Assembly (NCBI GenBank): GCA_022113835.1
Contig: JAILWY010000023.1
Coordinates: forward strand, 11,530,001-11,594,000
Source of the DNA: Atopsyche davidsoni
Lineage: Eukaryota; Arthropoda; Insecta; Trichoptera; Hydrobiosidae
Direction of reading: 5' to 3'
DNA length: 64,000 nucleotides
In this document: positions 1 through 14,038 of the stretch, in pieces
Layout: each line of letters opens with the position of its first letter
Position numbering within the stretch: the first letter of the stretch is position 1
Made by a program: the position numbers and the translations under genes
The notes under the pieces: generated by a model
Told to the model about the DNA's origin: nothing
Seen by the model: only the letters and a program-made list of their open reading frames with translations
Database searches by the model: none

Positions 1-2352
<2,352 letters not shown>

Positions 2353-3253
2353 TTTGCCAATTTAAATGCTTTGACAGATTACAAATATTGTCTGTGGACA
2401 AATTGGTGAGAGTCAGAGACAATGACTCGCTTCTAGAATCACAGATGCTCATCTCGCCATAATCTAATACTATATAAAGGTATAATGAATTAATTATAAA
2501 AAATAAAAATAAATATCGTTAAAAAAAATTATTTACTGATTGTAAAAAAATATTTTATTAATATCAATAAATATTTTACAATGCAGATAAGTAAAATTTA
2601 AGAAATTATAAAATTAGCACATAATATATTTTCCCCCGTCTTTTTTTAGCAAAGAATATTTTGCTTAGTTTTCATTTTTAAACTAAATTTATTTATTTTT
2701 TTTAAATTTTCATCTAATAATTTTAAGTAATTTAGATTTAATTGAAAAATACAAACTATTAATACTTTCAAATATTTATTCAGAAATCGTTTTTTTTTAA
2801 ACCATACTTATGTTAAATTGTAATATGATTTCTCAAAATTGTCAGAAAGTAATTTGGATAAAGATTGAATGATAAACACTATGTGTAGGTGGTACACTTT
2901 CGTAGCTCTGAATTATTTTTTTCCAGGGTAACACTTGTTTTTATTCTGCTTCTGAATTCCGTAAACTGACAGATAACAGATATATAATACAAAAATAGTA
3001 TAAAATGTAAGTTTGTTTTAGTCACTTGTATCAATAATTGATTTGTAAGAGCTTATGTACATTACAATATGATATTGAGTGTACACATATTAAAAGATTT
3101 ATGTGAATATAATTCTTTTTTATTATGACTATTTTCAATCACACGTAGAGTTGTAGTATTAGTATGAAGGTTAGAATCTCAGATTATACAGTGTATAATC
3201 TAAGGATAGAATTTAATTAACGTAAAAAATATGATCGTATTGAGTATCATACG
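2353..3253. promoter_or_regulatory. Divergent intergenic region between ecd and oxt
   Basis: About 0.9 kb of very AT-rich DNA separates the two start codons and must contain both promoters. I see no clear TATA/Inr pair, no ORF of note and no repeat with clear ends. Shared regulation is an inference from geometry only. Confidence 0.5.
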
Positions 3254-6200
3254 ATGGAAGCGGTTTATCGCAATAGATGGATGAGATCATATCGAACTTT
3301 TGCTGTTATCGGTGTTACTATATTTATGATACAAATTTATTTGGCTTATAAGTTTTTTGCCATTGATATAAATGATCAGTCCGAACTGGAGAGGTCATAC
3401 CTTCATAAAACCTCTATTCTCATCGAAGACACAGATAACGGAGGTGTTTCAGCAAGGAAAACAAAAGATGGATTTGTCACAGATGATGAAGATAGTCCAG
3501 GAGAAATGGGGTCTGTCAAAAAGAAACAAAATGACTTGATAAGTAATGTTCAGAACTACAAAAATAAAACAACTCTAAGAATAGAAGAACTTGACTTTAT
3601 ACCTCACTGTGATATCAGCGCAAAAGAAGCAATATCCGCTATTCATAGAGCTAAAACTCAAAAATGTAAACAAAAAATAGTAAATGTAACATGTGCCATA
3701 CAGAATGGACAATTTTATGAAGAATATTTACCTAACTACTGTCCTAATCATGATACTGTTTCGCGCAAGCCCTTGGGTTGCTTTAAGGATGAGAAAAACT
3801 TTAGATTGCTCTCAGGTTATTATGCTAACTATAAAGTCACCAACAGCCCAGAGCTGTGTATGAATATGTGTTTGCAAGGAGGATTCCCATATGCAGGAGT
3901 TCAATATTCGTAAGTAAATTAACGAATTACTCTGCTATATGTAGTATCTTTTTATATTAAGTATTTTATTTTCACTTGCATGGGCCATTTGTAAATTATA
4001 ATGCTTTTCTTATAGTACTGAATGCTTTTGCGGAGAAAATCATCCACCATCAGCATCTAAACTTGCGGATTCATCTTGCAACATGAAGTGCCCTGGGAAT
4101 CCTCGACATCTGTGTGGTGGCTATTTTACAATGAATATTTTTCAAACGGGAATCACAAGTAAGCTTACAGATAACCTTATATATTAAGAAAGCAAAAAAA
4201 TCTATTTATTATAACTCTATAATAATACTGTTATAAAACAACTAAATCATCTTAAGAAAATAACCATTATCCCTTTTAGAGTTTAATCCACAAATTGCTG
4301 CAACCACAACAGATAGTACGACAACTCCTGTTCGTATTGTATTTCTATTGACGCTTAACGGCAGAGCTATGAGACAAGTGAGGCGGCTTGTTAACATTCT
4401 GTATGATCCTAAACACTACTTCTTTATACATGTTGATGCGGTAGGTATTTCACAAAAAAAATTAACTCATTTTTTATGTATGATTTTTTTTCATACTTAA
4501 AATTTCTCCTTTTCATTTTTAGAGGCAAGACTATCTATATCGGGAATTACTTCATTTAGAAAATCAATATTCCAACGTCAAGCTTGCTCGTAAGCGATTT
4601 GCTACAATCTGGGGTGGAGCATCACTATTAGAAATGCTTCTCACTTCCATGGAGAGCTTGTTACTATTAGAATGGAAATGGGATTTTATAATAAATTTGA
4701 GTGAAAGCGACTTTCCGGTCAAATCAGTCGCAAAGCTGGAAGAATTCTTATCTGCAAACAAAGGAAGAAATTTTGTAAAATCCCATGGTCGAGAAGTACA
4801 ACGCTTTATACAGAAACAAGGCCTCGATAAAACCTTTGTAGAGTGTGATGCTCATATGTGGAGGATTGGAGACCGTCGCTTGCCTTGGGGTTTACAAGTG
4901 GACGGGGGCAGTGATTGGGTAGCTCTTGATCGTACATTTGTGTCATACATTGCAACTCCTCACAAGGACCCTTTAATATCAGGTCTTCTTACTGTTTTTA
5001 AACATACTCTCCTTCCTGCTGAATCATTTTTTCATACTGTTTTAAGAAATTCTAAATTTTGCAACACTTATATAGATAATAATCTTCATGTAACAAATTG
5101 GAAGCGAAAACTTGGGTGTAAATGTCAATATAAGCATGTAGTGGATTGGTGCGGATGCTCCCCAAATGATTTCAGAGTAGAGGATTGGCCACGTCTACAA
5201 GCAACAGAGCAACGTCAGTTATTTTTTGCTAGAAAATTTGAACCTATCATCAACCAGGCTATTATTCTTAGAATGGAACAGTGGATTCGAGAACCAAACG
5301 ACGAACAGATTGAAAACTTGGATGCTTACTGGCAGAGTATTTATCATTATGCTGATTTGAGTCCACAACCTGATGATAGTTTGATAACTATTGCCTCCAG
5401 TGTTAGTAGGAACAATGCTAAGCTGTTGTTACAAGAAGATTGCAATCTTATGCCAGGTCATATTAAAGAAATCACGTCTTATCATCATGCTGATATTTTG
5501 AAAGGAAATCTCATTTTATATGAAGCTATGTTAAAAGGAGTAGGGAGTGTTACAATTGAAGTTTGGTTCAAACATCAGCACCAATTACAAGTGAATAGAT
5601 CAAATAAAATCTACGAGAGACTACGGATATTTGCAGTAAGCTCTGAATATGATCAAAAAGAGCAAGTTTTTAGAAATCTTGTTCGTGCTCTCGGACCATT
5701 CTCTGAACCTTCTCTGATGTATCATTTCATTCCTAGTACAGAAGACCCATCATCGACGAGCAATGTGACACTTCTGTGGCTCGACTCTACTGGTAATGTG
5801 GCAGATTACAGTGATTTATTTATAGATGAAGGCAATGTAATTAATTTTGTTAAACCTACTCTTCGTGTGCCATTATTACCAGGAATATGGACAGTAAAAA
5901 TGATAGGAAAAAAAACATTACTAGCTCAGACCCAGTTCCTTGTCACACCTTTAGAATTTATGTCGGGAAGCGAAATATCTCATCAAGAAACTCACATGCT
6001 CCATAGTGGATCTGTAGCAAATTATCGCGATTTCTCTAGTCACAAGAATGCCATCCAACCATTTTTACTCAGTGAAACGGACAGAATTGCGGCCCAATTA
6101 AAATCTGACGCTAATGCTAAGAGATTCGGTTTAGACTTAACTGAGTGGATTGATAGCTTAAGCGTACAGTTTTATAGTGTATTAGGAACATGTATTGTAG

Positions 6201-6346
6201 CCAAAGACATTGAAAGTGTACAATGTGGAAAAATAACTATAGAACCGTGCTTTACAACAAGTTGGAGTTCCTTTGCTCCCGATCCCAAAAGCTATCAAGG
6301 CACGCATAGAAAGGGTTCTGGTATTGCAAATGATTTTTTTATCTAA
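3254..6346 (+). CDS. oxt: Peptide O-xylosyltransferase (GT14, WSC domain)
   Basis: The enzyme transfers xylose from UDP-xylose to Ser in proteoglycan core proteins, the first step of heparan/chondroitin sulfate linker synthesis, in the ER/Golgi lumen. Exons are 3254-3909, 4016-4158, 4280-4440 and 4523-6346. Phases 2, 1, 0 are all consistent, giving 927 aa, close to the usual ~880-960. Visible in order: a short cytosolic N terminus and a signal-anchor at about residues 14-35; a Cys-rich WSC domain from about 172 (LGCFKDEKNFRLLSGYY), split over exons 1-2; the GT14 core from about 284 (VRIVFLLTLNGRAMRQVRRL, HYFFIHVDA, WGGASLL, INLSESDFPV, and GGSDWVALD at about 448); then the xylosyltransferase-specific C-terminal domain. 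The start is the first ATG and sits directly before the anchor. It is divergent from ecd and convergent with RecQ4. Confidence 0.95.
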
Positions 6347-9300
6347 CTCAAAATATATTTTTATTTGTTGTACGATTATAAATCATTGACAATGGTTAAA
6401 ATTTGCGTAAAGAGGCTATACATATTATATATAAATTTTCTTAATGTTGAATTTTTTATGAAAATAGGCATAAATATTTTAAATGTTTTTAAAACAGCCT
6501 TACTTTTAATTTTATAAAGATAGATTATATTTTACTAAAAAAATTCTCAATTAATTTAGTAACACATAAGCTGCGCATATTTCAGCAATGAATATAAAAT
6601 AAGAGCAGTTACTGGTAACAGAAGAAACTAATGTAATTGTTTAATCTAAAACTATTCTCTTCACTTTAAATGCCATGTTATAAATATCTTTCTCTACAGT
6701 GAGTACTGATTAATGAATGTTTGCATAAATAAGAACAACCTACTGGAAGTATCTTGAAAGCCACCTGTGCCCTGCACACTAGACTGACACAATCCGCACT
6801 TGAAACTAGCCGATAAACTCAGTTGCAAAATAAAATAACCTTGTGTGTTACTAACCATAAGCATTATTTTCATATTTTAGCCCCATTACTTTTCTAAGAT
6901 TTAGTTATAGTAAGTAACATTTCGGAGACATTTGTATACTTGCTCTTTATGATATATTTGTGTGTATTTTTGAGTACACAAAAACTCCTACATTTATAGG
7001 TTTTTTCACCAAATTTAACATACATAAGTCTTAGATAGTAACAATAACTAAGTCTTAAATTTTTATGCAACAGATTAAATTATATATTGATATAGAATGT
7101 TCGAACCAAAACCCTTGAATGTTTTTTTAAAGCATTAAAAGTTACTTTTATCCATGTATATTTTTGTGTACAGTAATACCCCGCTTTACGGGACCCCGTT
7201 ATGCGCGGTTTCACTATAACGCGAATTTCAAATTTCGCGTTAAAATGCCTCACATTATGCGAATTTCTTATTTAAGAATATAATGTAGTCATTGACTTCT
7301 CTTAACAATTAAAAACAGCGTTAGGTGTTATGAACGTATTTTACAAGAATATAAAAGAAACGCTACTCAAAAGACAATAGATGTATTTTTTAGTAAAAAT
7401 AACATGTAATACTGCATAAAGTGTTCTTTGAATTAAAGTGATTGATTTGTATTTTTTTGTATTAAGTTTTGACTATATATTTATGTTCTATCGTAAACCC
7501 CGATATATGTGAATTTCACTTAACGCGTTTTTTTCCAGAGCGTATCCCTCGCGTAAAGCGGTGTATTACTGTGTACACTGTTGCTCTTAAAATTTTAATT
7601 TTGATTCCTTCCACCCGTTAGAAAAACGAAATTGAAAATACCTATTCTATGTCTCGTCAATTTTTTCTCTTTATCACAAGTAATGTGTTCATGGTGAGAT
7701 TTATTTATCAATTTTATTAAAATTACTTTTTTCAATAAACATAAAAGTTATTTATAACAACTTATCTATTGACACATTGAATCTTCTGTGTAAAACCAAT
7801 TCTCTCCATCCAACTATGTAATTATAAATGATATATTATTATTAAAATCCTATAAAACCCCATATCATTTTTTAAGATTAATTTCCATTAACCTTCTCTT
7901 GCTGATGCTTGAAAAAATGATTTTTCATTTTGATGTATTTTTTTTTAATCAAGAAAACTCAGTACAAATACTATGTTATTTTCAACAGGTAGGTGAGGGT
8001 TAATAAACATGATAAATTATTGTAATACACTTGTATTAATTTATAAAACAATTTATAATGTTTAAGCAATAGTTATCCTTGTGCCAGTTTTAATTAACCA
8101 CAGGTAGCCAATTTTTTTTCGATTGTACATATGACAAACTAGTCACTCATTATCTTTTAAGCGTTAGTTTGACAAAATTATTTACAGCTCGATGTTTCTT
8201 TTCACAATTTAAAACAAACGATATTAACAAAATTACTTTTATTATTTGAAAATTTGCATGCAAATTATTAAAATGAAAATTTTATTTAACATGTAATTTA
8301 CTCTACATGTTTGTTTATATTTCACAGCTACAAGAGTTTCTTTTGGACTATTTTGACTTGTTTTTTTTTAATAAAACTTTTAAAAATGCTCATAATTTGT
8401 ACTTACACAATGAGCTTTTATTATACTAATCATAATATTAAAGTTATCAGTATCAATCTCTGTGGGTCTCGTGTTTCTAGAATCAAAAATAATACTTATA
8501 AAATCTGTCTTAATTTTGGTTACATTATACTTTTACTAACAAATATTATACAATGTCGATTTTCCTTTTTACTGTTGATATGCGTGTGAGAATCACACAA
8601 TAAAATAAGGACTTCTAATGTGCATAACTTGGTTCATTTTAGAAATAAGAAGAATTACTGATTATTCAGCATATCTTTTGACTGCTTTTATACAAGCTAG
8701 TTGCTTATTTTTCGTCATGAGTACAGATTTCTCATAATTGCAATTGTTTATGTTATTTTTGTTTAAATCTGCTCTTTTCAAAGGTTGAGCTTAAACATAC
8801 AAAATCAATAACTTGTGTATTATAATATATGTTGTGTAATATCATTTAATAATAACAATTTTTTACTCAATTTATTATTGATTTTTGCAGCAAACATTAT
8901 TAAAATTTGGTTGATTTAAGTCACATTTACTCATGTTTTTAAGCCATAAAACATTTGTATAATTATATCTAATATTGAATTATACAAATCTTTAAATGTT
9001 GCCGGTAAAGTTTAAATGTGATTTCACTATTTACTGGATTCATTTAGATCTTAAGATACAATATCTACAATGGAAATGTGAAACGATAAATTACAGTTGT
9101 AAAATGTGAAATAAAAAATGTATTAACTTAAATTTAGACCGAATACACAATTTGTAAGCTGAAAACGGGAAACAATTGTAGTGACCACACTTTGTGTTGT
9201 AGTATAGAAGTTTTTAATAAACTTTTTTGATAATTTCATAAAGAAAAATTTTGTTAAAAAATTATCAATGTCCTATAAAATTTATATTTTTCTCTAAAAA

Positions 9301-9793
9301 AACATTGAAATGATCTACAAATGCTCCTCCTTTAAATGTTTTTTTTTTTAATTTTTGAGTGTTTTTGATTTTTATTAGTGTAACTATTTATATTTAACTA
9401 TTTCAAAGTATTATTTTCTTTTATCTGTACATAATTTAATATTTAAATATTATTGTATTCAATGTCAGTTAGCATTGTTTTCAAATGCTCATCAATTGTA
9501 TTACATAAAATATCTCATTTTTACTTGAAAATTTTATTTTTATAACTGTCTTACTAAGATCAATATACCTATTGTGCCATATAAAAAAGATATTTTATTT
9601 ACCTTTTCAGTTGTATTATTTACACTCTACTTTGTTTGTATAAATCTAACAAATAACACAAACATCATGACTAATGATAAAGTGTGATCAATAAAAGTCT
9701 TGTATAATATCAATATATATTTACTGATAACATTAATTATTATACATTCAGTATTTTACAAGTAAAACCACATCCAGTTGTTGCATTAAAATG
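6347..9793. other. AT-rich convergent spacer between oxt and RecQ4
   Basis: This 3.4 kb holds the 3' UTRs of both flanking genes. Several AATAAA-like signals occur on the plus strand (for example near 6831 and 8600). The pogo/Tigger-like element at 7171-7571 is the only structured insertion I found. A 92-codon ORF at 8311-8589 is AT-driven (Phe/Ile/Leu/Lys/Asn) and looks fortuitous. Confidence 0.6.
7171..7571 (+). mobile_element. Pogo/Tigger-like DNA transposon remnant (short, TIR-bounded)
   Basis: Terminal inverted repeats begin CAGTAATACCCCGCTTTACG on the left and, read inward on the other strand, CAGTAATACACCGCTTTACG on the right (19 of 20 match). The flanks are TGTA on both sides (7167-7170 and 7572-7575). 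Inside, on the plus strand around 7350-7410, one frame reads KRNATQKTIDVFFSKNNM followed by a stop. This resembles the C-terminal tail of pogo/Tigger/jerky-type transposases. At about 400 bp it is an internally deleted, non-autonomous copy. TIR and flank matches are seen directly; the superfamily assignment is from memory of pogo-type ends. Confidence 0.75.
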
Positions 9794-12700
9794 TTATCTC
9801 ATTAAAATGATTTGTTGCTTTGCTATCTCAGTCAATTTATAAAAATCTGCAGATATATGAGAACGCCAATACCTGCATCGACCCCATACAATGGCTGGAA
9901 AGTTGGGTGAACTTATTCCTTGTAAGATACGAGCGATGGCTCTTCCTGTAAATGTGCAATCTCTATAGGTAGATATCAATCCTCTCACATCAGAAATAAC
10001 CAGTTCCTCATTTACTGATCTTTGATCTAATTCCTCAGCTTGTAACAGTGATTCTCTCATAAAATATGATCTAATCATATTTTTCAATAAATTAGATTTT
10101 GTCAAATATGCTTCTTCATTTTCTAAAACAGAACACTCAAATATAGACGGATATGACACTGCAATCAAAGATTTTGACACTTCTTGCAGTTGATACAGCA
10201 TAGTCTTTTCTTGCAGCTGTGTTCGTTCGTAAATAGAGTCGAGAGCTTCGTCTAACTGCAAAGGTGTGAGATCTCCAGGAGATTTTATACGAAATCCTAA
10301 TGTATTAAATTCCACACGTAAAAGCGATTTTTTAGGTCTGCCATTTTGTTTATCCCACTCCAAATTTTTAAGGTGATATTTAACCATTCCACTGTCCCAA
10401 CCAATAGCTGCTGCAATTTCAATGACACAGAACTGAAGAGTTCCAGAATTTTCAGAAAACTCTTTTTTATTTTTTTCTAGAGCCAAGGCCATGGCAAGGG
10501 GAGCACATTTTTCAGCAGCTTTTAATAATGCCAATGAACCTCCATATGAAATTATTTTGCAGATAATATACGCATTGCTTAAGTTTTTTGCATATTTTTT
10601 AGGATGAAGTTCCAAATAGCATAACAATGTCGCTATATTTTCAGAGGGTATATCTAGCTCTGCAACAGTTTCATCTACAGAAAATGCTACCTCATGTCCT
10701 TGACACGTATTCTCAATATTTTGGATTTTACTAACAATGCCAGCATCGTTTATAACAGACTTGCAGTTACAAGGTATGAACACTTTTTTTAATAGTTTTC
10801 TGATAACATGACGCTCAATTGAATTTGCATGAATATGTTTTAACAGTTCATCTTTATCTTTGCAGTTGCTATCTATAAATACATGACATTGAGCTGGTAA
10901 TCCATCCCTTCCAGCTCTACCGACCTCTTGAACATACGATTCAAAGCTGCTTGGCATGTTATAATGTATAACCCCTCTAATGTCTGATTTATCAATTCCC
11001 ATTCCAAAAGCAACAGTAGCTACAACAATTCTTAGCTCACCAAGCATAAATGCTTGTTGAACTTTCCTCCTCTTGGCTGCCGACATTCCGGCATGATAAG
11101 CTTCCACTAGCCAACTGTTTCGTTTTCTCTTTTTAGTGTTTTCATCATCATTTTTCTTTACCAAATTTTGGGAACACACTTGCATGGAAGCCCTTATTAA
11201 ACCGGCAACTCGTTCACATTCATCTCTTCGTATACAGTAAATAACTATAGAATAGCAATTTAAAAATCGTTCTGATCTAAGAAGTTCTAAAATAATACGG
11301 TCTCGTTGATCGTCTCTAGATACTGACAGGATCAAATTGTCGGGTAATGGTAAATTTGTAACGACTCCATCAACTCCATCTTTGATTTCTAAATGCTGAA
11401 CTATGTTCAAAATTGTTGGTTTAGTTGCAGTAGCTGTGAGACCTAATACACATTTGACCCCCAGTTTTTCACGTAATACTCTGCATATCATCAAATAACT
11501 CGGTCGAAAGTTATGACTCCATTGAGAAACACAGTGAACTTCGTCAATACAAGCAAATGCAATTGGAGGGAGTTGTCTTAAAATGCTTCCAAATCCGGTT
11601 GATTTCTCTCCAGCAACAATGGCTTCAGGGGAAATTAATAAAATATGAATATCCCCATTCTTTATTTGGTCTATTATTTTTTCTCTTTGTGTTGGGGACT
11701 GATTAGTATGTAGACAAGCAGCATGCAAGAACTTGGGCATATTGGTGACTTGATCTTCCATCAAGGAAACTAGTGGGGAAATCACAAGAGTTATACACTT
11801 ATTGTATTGAGCGTAAAGGTAAGCAGGTAATTGATAGCACAAAGATTTACCGCTACCGGTAGAAAGTGTAACAAGTGTCGACTGACCACTTAAAATTCTC
11901 ATCACAGCTGTTTCTTGGCCACTCCTAAAATTAATATGACCAAATAGATTTAAAGCCTCTTCAACTTCATCAGGTGTATGTAATATAGAGCCATCAGAAG
12001 ATAAAGAATATAAGGGTGTTATTGCTTCTTGAGTGACTATGTGACCTTTAGAGGATGTTGCAAGCAGTTTAAGAAACGTTTCTGGTACAGAGCGCTTTTC
12101 CTTATTTATACCTGAGATTATTTCAGGGTTGTTTTCACTTGTTTCTTCAGAAACTTGTGTAATAGGTTCAAATGAAAATGATTCGTGTGTATCTTCTCTT
12201 ACTTTAGTAATATTGTCTGATGATTTCTGAATATCTTGAAGAGAAATATGTTGAGATTTTTCGTGACAATCTTCTAATGCTAAGAGTTCACCTCCTTTAT
12301 GAGCACGACAATAGCGAGCCATGTGACCGGTCTGCTTACATTTGAAACATTTTAAAACACCACCTTCTGGGAATTCTGGGGTGTTATGAAGCATTTTCTT
12401 TTTATTTTTCCATTGCTGCTTTTTGAACTTGGAGTAATTCACAGTTTTCTTACCTCTTACAAATACTTTTTTTTCTATATTAATTTTTACAAAGTTTTCG
12501 TTTAAGCTTCCATTCTCAATTTTTTTTTTAAGTTTTTCTTTATCGTCCATGTCTTTAAGATGTAATTTAGTACCACTATTGTTTTTAATATTTCTAGTCT
12601 TCTTTAATGCAGCCGCTAGTCCATCAACTAAATTATGATCTTTTAAAACTGATTGTTGTATGAGAAACCGAGGCATTGATACATCATCCCCATGAATGTA

Positions 12701-14038
12701 TGCTTCTTCATATTGATTTTTAACGTCATCAAACTCCTTTTCTATCTGTTTTGAATTTTGCTTGTCAACTTTGGAAATTCCTTTAGTATTTTTCGCTTTC
12801 TTTCTTTTTGAAGGATCGTCAATTTCACTATCTGATGAATCAATGCTAACAAAATCCTTTTTTTTACTTTGAACTACTTTTCTTTTTGATTTTATGGTGT
12901 TAATAACTGGAAACTTTTCAGTGAGAATTGATGCACAAAGTGAGCTTTTTTCTACACATTTAGTATCAATATTTTTGCTCCTTGCCAAGTTATTCATAAA
13001 CTCTGAATCAATTTTAATTTTTTTTATAGCAGGTCTAATTTTTTTTGAAGGCCTCTCTTCTTCAGATTCACTATTTTCTACAAAATCAGAGTGATAATCT
13101 GTATTTACTGGTAATGATGTATCAATAACTATGTTTTTTAGACCAAAGTTCATAGACTTTTTAACATCCAATATTGTACTTAAAGATTGGGTTTGATCTA
13201 AACATTCTTCGGTTGTATCAGTTGGGGTAAAATCTTGAAGTGGTAATATTTCACTGCATCTTGCCAGCCAACCTGAATCTATATTCCTTGCCAATATAGG
13301 ATTACTTGCAGACATTACTGCTTGAATTGGATTAATAGGCAATGATTTTACATCTTCATTCTTTTTCATGTTACTATCTCGATCACTATTGTCATTTAGT
13401 AACTTTTCAATATTTGGAACCGATATATCTGCTTTTAATTCTAAATCTTTGTTAAGTTCTATTTTTGATAGGGATTTTTGAGATGATAACGATTTTCTTG
13501 GGTTTCGTTTGTTAAAATTACAACTTTTAAATAATTCATTAGAAAGAGAAATACTTTTCTTGTTTAGCTCTTTATTAATTTTTTCATCGGGATTTATTAT
13601 ATTTTTGTTATTAAGATGACTTCCCCATACGCCCGTTCCCTCTTTCACGTTGGAAGTTCCTTTTGTTATCCTTTCTTTTCCATTCATTAGTTTTTTAATC
13701 TCTTCTGTAGTAGGTAAAACGTGAAATACTTCAGCTGCAGTGTTACAGCCATAAAACTGTATATCACTTTCTTGAGATTCAGTGGTAATTATATCATTCA
13801 ATGAGAAATTTTCTTCATCTTCATCCAATGGTACATCCATCAAAGAAGTTTCTAATACTTCCGATTTGAAGTTAAAATATGACTTGTAAGCGTATTTTAC
13901 CCTGGATGGTGCCTCTTTTATATCATGTTTGGAAGGAATGCGTCCATTTAATTTAACGAATTCCTTTTCCCATTTTTTAACTGTCGATTTGTACTTTGCG
14001 TAATTCTTATTAAAATCTCCTGCCAGCAGTTGATCCAT
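9794..14038 (-). CDS. RecQ4: RecQ4-type ATP-dependent DNA helicase
   Basis: RecQ4 helicases act in replication-origin firing (Sld2-like N terminus) and DNA repair in the nucleus. One uninterrupted exon encodes 1414 aa from the ATG at 14038; the frame is open further upstream but only from non-ATG codons, and MDQLLAGDFN is the natural start. Visible in order: a Sld2/DRC1-like N terminus (WEKEFVKLNGRIPSKHDI, residues ~1-55); a long charged, disordered region; a CCHC zinc knuckle C564-x2-C567-x4-H572-x4-C577; helicase motif I TGSGKS (K731); motif II DEVH at 832-835, in IDEVHCVSQWSHNFRPSYL, whose WSHNFRPSY stretch is typical of RecQ4; and motifs IV-VI (VATVAFGMGIDKSDIRGVIH, YVQEVGRAGRDG). Human RECQL4 is ~1200 aa and fly ~1580. 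It is divergent from HELZ. Absence of introns in 4.2 kb is notable. Confidence 0.96.
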   Translation of the reverse strand: MDQLLAGDFNKNYAKYKSTVKKWEKEFVKLNGRIPSKHDIKEAPSRVKYAYKSYFNFKSEVLETSLMDVPLDEDEENFSLNDIITTESQESDIQFYGCNTAAEVFHVLPTTEEIKKLMNGKERITKGTSNVKEGTGVWGSHLNNKNIINPDEKINKELNKKSISLSNELFKSCNFNKRNPRKSLSSQKSLSKIELNKDLELKADISVPNIEKLLNDNSDRDSNMKKNEDVKSLPINPIQAVMSASNPILARNIDSGWLARCSEILPLQDFTPTDTTEECLDQTQSLSTILDVKKSMNFGLKNIVIDTSLPVNTDYHSDFVENSESEEERPSKKIRPAIKKIKIDSEFMNNLARSKNIDTKCVEKSSLCASILTEKFPVINTIKSKRKVVQSKKKDFVSIDSSDSEIDDPSKRKKAKNTKGISKVDKQNSKQIEKEFDDVKNQYEEAYIHGDDVSMPRFLIQQSVLKDHNLVDGLAAALKKTRNIKNNSGTKLHLKDMDDKEKLKKKIENGSLNENFVKINIEKKVFVRGKKTVNYSKFKKQQWKNKKKMLHNTPEFPEGGVLKCFKCKQTGHMARYCRAHKGGELLALEDCHEKSQHISLQDIQKSSDNITKVREDTHESFSFEPITQVSEETSENNPEIISGINKEKRSVPETFLKLLATSSKGHIVTQEAITPLYSLSSDGSILHTPDEVEEALNLFGHINFRSGQETAVMRILSGQSTLVTLSTGSGKSLCYQLPAYLYAQYNKCITLVISPLVSLMEDQVTNMPKFLHAACLHTNQSPTQREKIIDQIKNGDIHILLISPEAIVAGEKSTGFGSILRQLPPIAFACIDEVHCVSQWSHNFRPSYLMICRVLREKLGVKCVLGLTATATKPTILNIVQHLEIKDGVDGVVTNLPLPDNLILSVSRDDQRDRIILELLRSERFLNCYSIVIYCIRRDECERVAGLIRASMQVCSQNLVKKNDDENTKKRKRNSWLVEAYHAGMSAAKRRKVQQAFMLGELRIVVATVAFGMGIDKSDIRGVIHYNMPSSFESYVQEVGRAGRDGLPAQCHVFIDSNCKDKDELLKHIHANSIERHVIRKLLKKVFIPCNCKSVINDAGIVSKIQNIENTCQGHEVAFSVDETVAELDIPSENIATLLCYLELHPKKYAKNLSNAYIICKIISYGGSLALLKAAEKCAPLAMALALEKNKKEFSENSGTLQFCVIEIAAAIGWDSGMVKYHLKNLEWDKQNGRPKKSLLRVEFNTLGFRIKSPGDLTPLQLDEALDSIYERTQLQEKTMLYQLQEVSKSLIAVSYPSIFECSVLENEEAYLTKSNLLKNMIRSYFMRESLLQAEELDQRSVNEELVISDVRGLISTYRDCTFTGRAIARILQGISSPNFPAIVWGRCRYWRSHISADFYKLTEIAKQQIILMR

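Noticed and set aside
8311..8589. 92-codon plus-strand ORF after oxt
   Set aside because: Phe/Ile/Leu/Asn/Lys-rich, as expected from AT-rich 3' UTR; no recognisable domain.
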